NCBI RefSeq assembly: GCF_000424385.1
Contig: NZ_AUJU01000006.1
Location: forward strand, 124,001 to 188,000
Length of the DNA: 64,000 bases
From: Butyrivibrio sp. LC3010
GTDB lineage: Bacteria > Bacillota > Clostridia > Lachnospirales > Lachnospiraceae
Direction of reading: 5' to 3'
In this document: piece by piece, positions 35,254 to 43,553 of the stretch
How positions within the stretch are numbered: position 1 is the stretch's first letter
How the letters are laid out: every line of letters begins with the position of its first letter
Made by a program: the position numbers and the translations under genes
Notes under the pieces: generated by a model
Seen by the model: only the letters and a program-made list of their open reading frames with translations
Databases searched by the model: none
Told to the model about the DNA's origin: nothing

Positions 35254-36633
35254 TTATCTGTCTTCCATCGGCACATACTCATGAGTATCGCTAACTGCCA
35301 TATATGCCGGTCTTATTATCTTGCTGTTATTAGCAAGCTCTTCCATTCTGTGAGCGCTCCAGCCTACAATACGTGCAATTGCGAACATAGGAGTAAACAG
35401 CTCCTCAGGAAGCTCAAGCATTTTATAAACAAATCCGGAATAGAAGTCCACGTTTATGCTAACGCCCTTATACATCTTGCGCTCATTGCTGATGACCTCC
35501 GGAGCAAGCCTTTCAACTGTCTCATAAAGTGCCAGCTCTTTTTCCATTCCTTTTTCCTTCGCAAGCTTAATGGTGTATTCCTTAAGAAGGACTGCTCTTG
35601 GGTCAGATTTTGAATAGATAGCATGTCCAACACCATAAATAAGACCTGCTTTATCAAAAGCCTCTTTATGAAGAAGCTTTTTAAGGTATTCTTTTACTTC
35701 ATCCTCATCGGTCCAATCCTTAAGTTCTTTCTCCATCTGGTCAAACATATGAATAACCTTTATGTTGGCACCACCGTGACGCGGTCCTTTAAGAGATCCA
35801 ATGGCCGCAGCAATTACGGAATAAGTGTCAGTCATCGATGAGCTTACAACGTGAGTTGTAAAGGATGAGTTGTTACCTCCTCCATGCTCCATATGAAGGA
35901 TCAGGCAAATATCCAAAAGCCTTGCTTCAAGTTCAGTATATTTACTGTCGGGCCTGAGCAAATAAAGGATATGCTCTGCTGTTGACAGCTCAGCCTTCGG
36001 CGGATGAATAAAAAGACTGTTCCCCTCATGGTAATGGTTATACGCCTGATATCCATATATTGCAAGAAGAGGGAAAAGACTTATCATCTGAAGACTCTGC
36101 CTTAGTACATTAGGCATTGAAACGTCATCTGCATGATCATCATAGGAATAAAGTGTAAGAACACTTCGCGACAAGGTATTCATCATGTCACGGCTCGGAG
36201 CCTTCATAATGATATCCCTTACAAAACCGGTAGGAAGAGACCTGTAAAAACCAAGGAGCTGCGTAAAACCACGGAGTTCCTCTTTATTCGGAAGCTTACC
36301 AAATAAAAGCAGATAAGCTGCTTCTTCAAAGCCGAATTTAGAATTACTGGCAGTTCCATGAACTATTTCTCTTACGTTAATTCCGCGATAGAATAACTCT
36401 CCATCTGCAGGAACTCTCTCCCCATTAACTTCCTTGGTTGCATTTATTGTGGAGATATTGGTTAGACCGGTCAGTACACCTTTACCATTTAAATCACGAA
36501 GCCCTCGCTTTACATCATATTTTGTAAAAAGCTCCGGATCTATTCGGTCTGCACCCTCAACAACCTTAGCGAGATCGACTAATTCCGGTGTGTTATCTGA
36601 GTAAATGTTTCTCTCGTTGTCTTTGTTTCCCAT
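35254..36633 (-). CDS. gltA: Citrate synthase
   Basis: Condenses oxaloacetate and acetyl-CoA to citrate, here probably for glutamate synthesis in an anaerobe with an incomplete cycle. Active-site segments are LHMEHGGGNNSSFTTHVVSSSMTDTYS (oxaloacetate-binding His), GPRHGGANIKV (second His) and YGVGHAIYSKSDPRA. The Asp near the end lies in VNVDFYSGFVYKMLELPEELFTPMFAIARIVGWSAHRMEE. 459 residues. AGGAGG lies just before the ATG. No aconitase or isocitrate dehydrogenase gene is in the window. Confidence 0.95.
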   Translation of the reverse strand: MGNKDNERNIYSDNTPELVDLAKVVEGADRIDPELFTKYDVKRGLRDLNGKGVLTGLTNISTINATKEVNGERVPADGELFYRGINVREIVHGTASNSKFGFEEAAYLLLFGKLPNKEELRGFTQLLGFYRSLPTGFVRDIIMKAPSRDMMNTLSRSVLTLYSYDDHADDVSMPNVLRQSLQMISLFPLLAIYGYQAYNHYHEGNSLFIHPPKAELSTAEHILYLLRPDSKYTELEARLLDICLILHMEHGGGNNSSFTTHVVSSSMTDTYSVIAAAIGSLKGPRHGGANIKVIHMFDQMEKELKDWTDEDEVKEYLKKLLHKEAFDKAGLIYGVGHAIYSKSDPRAVLLKEYTIKLAKEKGMEKELALYETVERLAPEVISNERKMYKGVSINVDFYSGFVYKMLELPEELFTPMFAIARIVGWSAHRMEELANNSKIIRPAYMAVSDTHEYVPMEDR

Positions 36634-36742
36634 AATACCTCCTATATAATGCTATTTTTTTCTGTCTAAGTCCGGTCCGGATACTGATACCGTAAGCGCC
36701 CAAAGGACGTGCGCTAACTGTAAACATCTCCTGTATTTTCCC

Positions 36743-36771
36743 ACTATCTGCCAGCACAGCTGACAGACAGT
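36743..36771. other. Hairpin downstream of thrC
   Basis: Imperfect 13-bp arms (2 mismatches) lie about 26 bp after the thrC stop. There is no T run on the minus strand, so it may stabilise the 3' end instead of terminating. Confidence 0.4.
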
Positions 36772-36796
36772 GTAAATATTTTTGTATTTTATCTCT

Positions 36797-38281
36797 TTAC
36801 TTCAAAAACTCCCTTACAGCATCAGCAAGTGCATCCTTTGCTACAACCTTATCATGTCTTACAGCCGCATCACGAATTGATGTAACAGCCTCGGGAATCT
36901 CGACTCCGGATACCTCTGAAAGCTTATCCGCAAGCTGGAAATCATCAAGACTCTCATCGTCCTTAGAAAGAGCCTGCATAACACTTCTTGTAAACTTGTA
37001 GGGACTTGCCGTAGAAGCGATTACTGTAACAGTCTTATCCCCGGTTTCCTCTCTATATTTATTATACACGCAAGAAGCGACTGCGGTATGAGTATCTATA
37101 AGATATCCTGTTTTTTCGAACAAATCACGTATAGTCTTAGCTGTCTCATCTTCTGTAGCATAACCGCCATAAAAGCACTCAAGCGCATTTTTCATAGAGT
37201 CTGAAATTGCATACTTTCCATCCTCTGTAAGCTGCTTCATATAAGAAGCATCCTTCGCTGCATCATCACCTGCAATATGATAAATAAGACGCTCAAGGTT
37301 TGATGAGATAAGAATATCCATTGAAGGTGAGCTTGTAAGAATAAACTCACGATTTCTGTCGTATTCGCCTGTCTTAAAGAAGTCATACAGAACCTTGTTT
37401 GAATTGGATGCACAGATAAATGTCTTTATCGGAAGTCCCATCTTTCCTGCATAATAAGCGGCAAGAATATTACCAAAATTACCAGTGGGAACAACTACAT
37501 TTATCACATCATTCTCAGCGATTCTTCCTTCCTTAAGAAGTCTTGTGTATGCATAAACATAATAAACAATCTGAGGAACAAGACGTCCGATATTTATGGA
37601 ATTTGCAGATGAAAACTGGAATCCTTTTTCATCAAGCTCTTTTGCGAATTCAGGATCTGTAAAAATCTTCTTAACTCCGGTCTGAGCATCATCGAAGTTA
37701 CCCTCGATACCTATAACGCAGGTGTTGTCACCTTCCTGAGTAACCATCTGCTTTTCCTGGATTGGTGATACACCGTTCTTGGGATAGAAAACCATGATTC
37801 TTGTTCCGGGAACATTTGCGAATCCTGCAAGTGCAGCCTTTCCTGTGTCACCGCTGGTAGCAGTAAGAATTACGATCTCATTTTTGATGTTGTTCTTCTT
37901 TGCTGCAGTTGTCATTAAATATGGAAGGATTGAAAGTGCCATATCCTTGAATGCAATTGTCTTTCCGTGATATAGCTCAAGATAAAATGCACCGTCAGCT
38001 TCAGTCATAGGTGCCATCTCTTCTGTATCGAATTTAGAGTCATATGCATGATCTATACAATATCTCAGCTCTTCTTCCGTAAAATCAGAAAGCAAAAGCT
38101 TCATAACCTGATAAGCTGTCTCACGATAGTCCATCTCCTTAAACTCTGAAAGGCTCTTGTCAAGCTTCGGAATACTATCAGGAACAAAAAGTCCTCCATC
38201 TGCTGCAAGTCCCTTCAAAATAGCCTGGGAAGCTGTTACCTTCTGCTTATCACCTCTGGTGCTTGAATACATAACGTTCAT
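36797..38281 (-). CDS. thrC: Threonine synthase
   Basis: PLP enzyme turning O-phosphohomoserine into threonine. The PLP lysine is in TIAFKDMALSILPYLM, and the cofactor phosphate site is in TATSGDTGKAALAGF. Other family segments are GNFDDAQTGVKKIFTD, SINIGRLVPQIVYYVYAY and VPTGNFGNILAAYYAGKMGLP. 494 residues with the N-terminal domain YSSTRGDKQKVTASQAILKGLAADGGLFVP is the long yeast/E. coli-like type. It stands as a single gene, diverging from the gene at 38503. Confidence 0.96.
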   Translation of the reverse strand: MNVMYSSTRGDKQKVTASQAILKGLAADGGLFVPDSIPKLDKSLSEFKEMDYRETAYQVMKLLLSDFTEEELRYCIDHAYDSKFDTEEMAPMTEADGAFYLELYHGKTIAFKDMALSILPYLMTTAAKKNNIKNEIVILTATSGDTGKAALAGFANVPGTRIMVFYPKNGVSPIQEKQMVTQEGDNTCVIGIEGNFDDAQTGVKKIFTDPEFAKELDEKGFQFSSANSINIGRLVPQIVYYVYAYTRLLKEGRIAENDVINVVVPTGNFGNILAAYYAGKMGLPIKTFICASNSNKVLYDFFKTGEYDRNREFILTSSPSMDILISSNLERLIYHIAGDDAAKDASYMKQLTEDGKYAISDSMKNALECFYGGYATEDETAKTIRDLFEKTGYLIDTHTAVASCVYNKYREETGDKTVTVIASTASPYKFTRSVMQALSKDDESLDDFQLADKLSEVSGVEIPEAVTSIRDAAVRHDKVVAKDALADAVREFLK

Positions 38282-38502
38282 GTTGCTAGACTCCTCCGTT
38301 TTTTCTTATTTCCGCATTGCTGTTGATATGATAGAATAGTTATAAGACAACTCTTCACTGATGAGTAGTTTGATGTTTTTCTTATGATAAAAAACTATAC
38401 TTTGAGTACAAAGTATACCACATAATTGCATATAAATACATAAATAATTATAAACACCGCTTTCGGAACTATTGATTTTAAGCTTATAGGGGTAAACTTA
38501 AA

Positions 38503-39297
38503 ATGGCAAACAAAGTTGCGGGAGTGTATGAAACAAGTTTGAAGGATGGGACGAAGTCCTATAGGGCTTCAATTACTTTCAAGGGGAAACATATCGCACT
38601 GGGTTCCTTCTCTGATGCACAGCATGCCGGGGATGCATATTCGCAGGCGCAGGACATTCTTTCGGACAGTTCCTTTACCCTGTCATCCTATGAGAAGGAA
38701 AAATCGCTTTCTTTTGAAAAGTGCGTTGTCCTGATCAATTTCAGAGACAAGGGGCTGTATATTCCTACGCCGATCTATCTTGAAAAAAAGTACTTCTTTT
38801 ACTATCTCTCACCAAACCACATGCTCATATTCGATATTGATGATCTGTTTTATTATTCATCACACAAGATTATGAAAAGGGGTTCTCATTTATTTGTGGC
38901 TGATTATGGTTCACAGATAAGTATCCTCAGCAGATATGGTATAAGAAGTTATGCGGTTGAGGGTCGTGACTACCGCTTTGCCAACGGCAATGCCAATGAT
39001 CTTCGCTACGAAAATATTGAAGTATTAAACAGATATCACGGTGTCCGCCAATACGCAGAGCGCGGATTCCTGAAATATAAAACTGTCATTCATGTAAACG
39101 GTGATTACGTTGTAGGAAAATACAACACAGAGAATGAAGCAGCCATAGCCTACAACAAGGCTGCAGATATTCTAAAAAAGAATGGCATAGATAAAAACTA
39201 CATGCTGAATTATATTGAGGATCTTACAGCTTCGCAGTACGCAGATCTTTACTCATGTATTAAGATTTCTCCTAAAATAATGAAGCTTACCGGATGA
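38503..39297 (+). CDS. AP2-like / degenerate HNH DNA-binding protein
   Basis: 264 residues, no confident family. Residues 6-55 (GVYETSLKDGTKSYRASITFKGKHIALGSF followed by a helix rich in Ala) look like an AP2/integrase-type three-strand DNA-binding module. About 148-176 (YRFANGNANDLRYENIEVLN) matches the end of HNH endonucleases that carry AP2 domains, but the catalytic His positions are absent. Residues 178-240 (GVRQ...VNGDYVVGKYNTENEAAIAYNKAADIL) are a clear second AP2 module. It may be a homing-endonuclease relative reused as a DNA-binding protein. Its stop lies 20 bp before the apbE start, so the two are probably co-transcribed. Confidence 0.65.
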   Translation: MANKVAGVYETSLKDGTKSYRASITFKGKHIALGSFSDAQHAGDAYSQAQDILSDSSFTLSSYEKEKSLSFEKCVVLINFRDKGLYIPTPIYLEKKYFFYYLSPNHMLIFDIDDLFYYSSHKIMKRGSHLFVADYGSQISILSRYGIRSYAVEGRDYRFANGNANDLRYENIEVLNRYHGVRQYAERGFLKYKTVIHVNGDYVVGKYNTENEAAIAYNKAADILKKNGIDKNYMLNYIEDLTASQYADLYSCIKISPKIMKLTG

Positions 39298-39317
39298 TCT
39301 GTTTTCAGGGACATAAT

Positions 39318-40409
39318 ATGTATTCAATAAGAGCTTATGCCCGCAGTTATCTGTGGGCAATTATTATTTTAACTATAGTATTTTTATGCATACAGGTTTC
39401 AGGGTGCGCTGTCGCCTCTACAGAAGAGTCTAATCAGAAAGTAGGCTTTTATTTTGATACCGTTATCACGCTTACCGCCTACAATAAAGACTTTTTGTCC
39501 AATGATTCCCCATTTTTCACAAAAAATGCTGACGCTTCTGAAAGATGTCTGTCTTTTTTGGATGAGTGTCTTTTACAATGCGATCACTATGAAAAATTGT
39601 TCTCTACTCAAAAAAAGCATAGTGATATCTGGAATATCAACCATTCCTTTGGCAATTCAGTCGAAATAGACTATTCAACATATGATTTATTAAGCAAGGC
39701 GCTCTATTATGCAGAGCTGTCTAATGGCGCCTTCGATCCCACAATTGGTAAAATTACGGATCTTTGGGATTTTCATGCAGATTCAGGAAAACAGCTCCCT
39801 GACCATAACGTAGTTGAAAAGGATCTCCTTCATGTTGATTACAAAAATATAAAGCTTACGAAAGAAGACGGAAAATATTATGCCCGCCTTCTGGACCCTG
39901 AGTCAAAGATTGATCTTGGCGGTATTGCCAAGGGTTATATAGCAGACAAGTTAAAAGAATTCTATAAGGAAAAAGGAGTAAGAAACGGCATTATCAATTT
40001 AGGCGGAAATGTCCTGCTTGTAGGAGGAAAACCTGCTAACGGAGCGTCATATAATGTAGGCATACAAAGGCCTTTTGGCGAAGCTTCCGAATCCATGCTC
40101 ACTTTATCTTTAAAGGATAAATCAGTGGTAACTTCCGGAATATATGATCGCTATTTTGAGAAGAACGGAATACTCTACCACCATATTCTAAACACTGCCA
40201 CAGGGTTTCCTGTAAGGAACAACGTCTACAGTGCAACCATTGTCTCAGACTCGTCTGTTGACGGTGATGCTCTGTCTACAATCTGCCTGTCCCTTGGCGT
40301 AGAAAAAGGGATGGATCTCATAGATTCCATCCCTGATACTTACGTTCTGTTTATAACAGACAAATATGAAGTTGTTTATTCAGACGGATTCCCGGGACTT
40401 AACCCTTAA
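39318..40409 (+). CDS. apbE: FAD:protein FMN transferase (ApbE lipoprotein)
   Basis: Attaches FMN from FAD to threonine residues of membrane flavoproteins such as the Rnf and Nqr subunits, on the outer face of the membrane. An N-terminal membrane segment ends in the lipobox VSGC. Family segments are GAFDPTIGKITDLWDFH, IDLGGIAKGYIADKL (FAD/Mg site), LGGNVLLVGGKP, HHILNTATGFPV and SSVDGDALSTICLSLG. The ATG at 39318, 6 bases after CAGGGA, is favoured over one at 39294 that overlaps the previous stop. 363 residues. It meets the flagellin-like gene end to end with a 4-bp overlap. Confidence 0.92.
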   Translation: MYSIRAYARSYLWAIIILTIVFLCIQVSGCAVASTEESNQKVGFYFDTVITLTAYNKDFLSNDSPFFTKNADASERCLSFLDECLLQCDHYEKLFSTQKKHSDIWNINHSFGNSVEIDYSTYDLLSKALYYAELSNGAFDPTIGKITDLWDFHADSGKQLPDHNVVEKDLLHVDYKNIKLTKEDGKYYARLLDPESKIDLGGIAKGYIADKLKEFYKEKGVRNGIINLGGNVLLVGGKPANGASYNVGIQRPFGEASESMLTLSLKDKSVVTSGIYDRYFEKNGILYHHILNTATGFPVRNNVYSATIVSDSSVDGDALSTICLSLGVEKGMDLIDSIPDTYVLFITDKYEVVYSDGFPGLNP

Positions 40410-41065
40410 AGCATAAGGTTCATATTACTTCTCTGCTCTTCATCTTCCATCTGCTTATTCTGCATCTGCATACGATATGTATCAAGTAGCTGAGTCTTCT
40501 TGAGCTCAGTTATCTCCTGAGCAATATCTGTATCTGCTATGCTGCTCTGTGCACTTAAGAGATTCTCTTTTGCTATGGAATTGTAGCTCACATCAGCTTC
40601 AAGTCCATTTGTTACAGCGCCTACCTGGCCTCTTGCATCGTTAACGCTCTTTAATGCGCTGTCGATGGAGTCGATGTCATTAACATCGACATTATCAAGT
40701 CCAAGTGACTTCATCTGTGAAGAATTAAGTTGTTGGCCAATTCCCTTCATTAACTGAGAATTAGCATTGGAGATGTCGCCGCGCTCGCTATCTGACAAAG
40801 TGTCATTTTTAGCATATACAGCATTCTCACGCATGCTCTGCAGATAATCGGTTACTCCGTCAAGAACGCCGTCACTGATATTCTGTCTGTTGACGTTGTC
40901 CTGTCCGTTTCTGACCAAAACTCCAGCGGTCCTCTGCTCTTTTTCAAGCTTCTGACTTATAGCAAGCTCCGCTGCACCATCTGCAGCTCTCGGAAGCTTA
41001 TTGCCACTGGCGATCTTCCCATAGGAATAATTATTAAAACTGTTACTTCCTATTCCTCCTATCAT
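40406..41065 (-). CDS. Short flagellin-like protein
   Basis: 219 residues from the ATG at 41065, which follows AAAGGAG with a 7-base gap. The N-terminal half resembles the flagellin D0/D1 region (ASGNKLPRAADGAAELAISQKL, corresponding to SSGLRINRAGDDAAGLAISEKM). The C-terminal half resembles the other end (YNSIAKENLLSAQSSIADTDIAQEITELKKTQLL). It lacks the variable central domain and the strict first residues of true flagellins, which makes a filament subunit uncertain. It could be a minor flagellin, a cap or hook-associated-like protein, or a secreted relative. No other flagellar gene is nearby except a chemoreceptor 250 bp upstream. Confidence 0.75.
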   Translation of the reverse strand: MIGGIGSNSFNNYSYGKIASGNKLPRAADGAAELAISQKLEKEQRTAGVLVRNGQDNVNRQNISDGVLDGVTDYLQSMRENAVYAKNDTLSDSERGDISNANSQLMKGIGQQLNSSQMKSLGLDNVDVNDIDSIDSALKSVNDARGQVGAVTNGLEADVSYNSIAKENLLSAQSSIADTDIAQEITELKKTQLLDTYRMQMQNKQMEDEEQRSNMNLML

Positions 41066-41316
41066 AATTGCGCTCCTTTCTTCCTCCGTGAATAAGGATA
41101 AATCCATTTTCGCGCCGCAGCCTAATCTCCGGTCCCCACCATTAATAGCTGCTGGCATGCCTTTTGTCTAAAAAGACACACTTAGGATCCTTCCTAAATC
41201 TCTGCCACTCAGAGCAGTATATTCTTATAGTTATCTTGACTATAACATTTTCAGTCAATTTTGTAAATAGTTAAAATTTTATGACTAGTCAGCTATTTAA
41301 TTGTATAAAATAGACA

Positions 41317-43344
41317 TCAAACCTTAAATCCACTAATAAGTGTCTCGATTTTGTCAGAAGAGTCTGAAACAGCTGTCGCACTGGTATCGACACCCTTTGA
41401 ATTCTCAGCAACCAGCTCGGCACTTGATGTAAGGTGGGTTGTGGTTGCACTTACTTCCTGAGTACTTGCAGACTGTTCCTCAGAAATAGCCGCCATGGAT
41501 GTAGCTATCTCATCAACATTTCCTACCTTGGCAATCATCTCACCTACAATATCACTGGTTTCATCCAGACTCTTAAATATCTCTTCAAAAGTCGCACCTG
41601 CTGTATTTACAGCATCCATATTAGCGCTTATCTCATTCATGTTTGCCTGGGACTTATCTGACAATTCTTTTATTTGTGCAGTAATATCCTTAATAATTGC
41701 AGCAATCTGAGTGGTAGACTCAGCACTGTTATTTGCAAGCTGTCCGATTTCAGTAGCAACAACAGCAAAGCCTTTACCTGCATCACCTGCTCTTGCTGCT
41801 TCAATTGAAGCATTCAGTGAAAGGAGGTTCGTTTGTGAAGCGATGGAGTTGATGATCTCTATTATGGAATTGATCTTATCAGCAGATTCTCCAACGTCTC
41901 CAACTACTCTGTTCATATCTTCCATGGAATTTGCAATACCGCTCATACCGGTCTGAACAACTTCCATATCTCTCTGTCCGTCTCTTGCCTTGGTAACAAG
42001 ACTTTCCATAGTTTCTCTTGTCTGGTTACTCTTATCTGTAAGATTACTTACCTCCTGTGCAAGAGTTGTGGCCTGATTGGCAAGCTCTGTAACTGCATCA
42101 GCCATATCATCCATAGCACCCTGAATCTGCTGCATTGCCTTGCTCTGCTCATCTGCCTGTAAATTAAGATCACTGGATGCATTTTTAGAATTTGCAGCCT
42201 CATCTGCAAGCTGTTCCGTAACATTTCTAAGCTGGGTAAGCGTATCTCTCATCTGCTGAACATACTCGAACATATTAGAGTTCATTACGCCAATCTCGTT
42301 ATCATTATCCTTACCCTTTTTAATATCAACAGTGAAGTCGCCCTGTGCAATTCTTGTAATATTGCTTGTAAGTGCACTTACCGGTTTTGTGATCATACTA
42401 TTGATAACCTGAAGCATTACAACAGCCATTACCACGATCATGATAACTGCGATAATCGCACTTATTAATATGAAATTGTAAAGAGGAGCAAGAATATCGC
42501 CCTCAGCTACAAATGAAACAAGCTGCCATGTTGTTCCATCGACGGGATCAAAGGATACGTAATAAGTTTTTCCGTCAGTACCTTTAATATGCTGAATATC
42601 TGATGTTCCACCTGCCTCGACAATCTTAGCGACTTCCTGAATGAAACCATCATTTGAAAATTCACTTACATCTTTTCCAATCTGATCAGAAGAAGGTGAG
42701 CCAACCATTATTGAGCCATCAAACAGCATGGTTGAGCCTGTTCTCAAAGGCTTAAATGCGCTTGATTTTTCAGAAACACCGGACAGAACTATATCTGTGG
42801 ACATAACGCCACTCATTCCATCAATCATATTTACAACACGGGAGCCACATACAACCATCTGACCCGTGGTCAAGTCAACTGAAGGAGGTCCGAGGACTAC
42901 GGTTCTGGACGCTGATCCATTCTTATACCATGCTCGTGTTGTGGGATCATAATCAGCATCAGGTACCCAACCCCCACCATCAACGAATAGCTCTCTTCCA
43001 AATGCCAGATATACATCACTTACTTCATTTGGATACTTCTTCATTCCGGTTTCAAGAACTGCTTTGATTTCGGAGGCATCCTCATATTTTGATGATTCAA
43101 TAACATCAGCAAGACCATCATAATAATTCTTGATTCCGTTCATGGTTGCTGCAATTTCTTCAGAATTTGCCTTAGCTTCCTGCGAAAGACCATTTGTCGC
43201 CTCATCTACTATTACGCTTTTTGCCCTGAATGCAATAAAAATCGTAATAAAAGCCAGTGCAACGACAATCATTGGAATAAGAACCAGTAAAAGCTGCGCA
43301 CTAATATGTTTGATCTGTTTTTTTTCTGAACTTATATTGGCCAT
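41317..43344 (-). CDS. Methyl-accepting chemotaxis protein
   Basis: Transmembrane chemoreceptor, 675 residues. One helix near the start ([22 protein letters not shown]), an extracellular dCache-type sensor (about 45-280; [33 protein letters not shown]), and a second helix (about 288-312). A HAMP domain ([26 protein letters not shown]) and a long coiled-coil signalling domain follow, with the hairpin tip [45 protein letters not shown] that binds CheW and CheA. The ligand is unknown; dCache domains of this form often bind amino acids. Single gene, AGGAGG upstream of the start. Confidence 0.95.
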   Translation of the reverse strand: MANISSEKKQIKHISAQLLLVLIPMIVVALAFITIFIAFRAKSVIVDEATNGLSQEAKANSEEIAATMNGIKNYYDGLADVIESSKYEDASEIKAVLETGMKKYPNEVSDVYLAFGRELFVDGGGWVPDADYDPTTRAWYKNGSASRTVVLGPPSVDLTTGQMVVCGSRVVNMIDGMSGVMSTDIVLSGVSEKSSAFKPLRTGSTMLFDGSIMVGSPSSDQIGKDVSEFSNDGFIQEVAKIVEAGGTSDIQHIKGTDGKTYYVSFDPVDGTTWQLVSFVAEGDILAPLYNFILISAIIAVIMIVVMAVVMLQVINSMITKPVSALTSNITRIAQGDFTVDIKKGKDNDNEIGVMNSNMFEYVQQMRDTLTQLRNVTEQLADEAANSKNASSDLNLQADEQSKAMQQIQGAMDDMADAVTELANQATTLAQEVSNLTDKSNQTRETMESLVTKARDGQRDMEVVQTGMSGIANSMEDMNRVVGDVGESADKINSIIEIINSIASQTNLLSLNASIEAARAGDAGKGFAVVATEIGQLANNSAESTTQIAAIIKDITAQIKELSDKSQANMNEISANMDAVNTAGATFEEIFKSLDETSDIVGEMIAKVGNVDEIATSMAAISEEQSASTQEVSATTTHLTSSAELVAENSKGVDTSATAVSDSSDKIETLISGFKV

Positions 43345-43553
43345 AAACTGATACCTCCTAATGATAACTAATTATCAAAATATCAATATAATGATATCAT
43401 TATGGCATCGTTTATTGATTAAATAAGCATTTAATCTTTATAAGTTTTTTATAAAAAACAAAATCAAATTTTAATATTTTCTCTGTAATTATCTTAATCT
43501 CTTGCGAAAATCCGCTCAGATATGCTCAGTAGATTTCAGATAAATAATAAAAC

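Noticed and set aside
36670..36720. Possible shared motif with 53740-53780 (GGATACCGTAA ... GTGCTAAC)
   Set aside because: The match is short and gapped; the surrounding bases do not align and no consistent structure could be drawn.
43400..43553. Further sRNA copy upstream of the chemoreceptor or in other AT-rich gaps
   Set aside because: No other interval has the AAAACTTTTTTCATAC block followed by a hairpin with a YTCCCCA loop.
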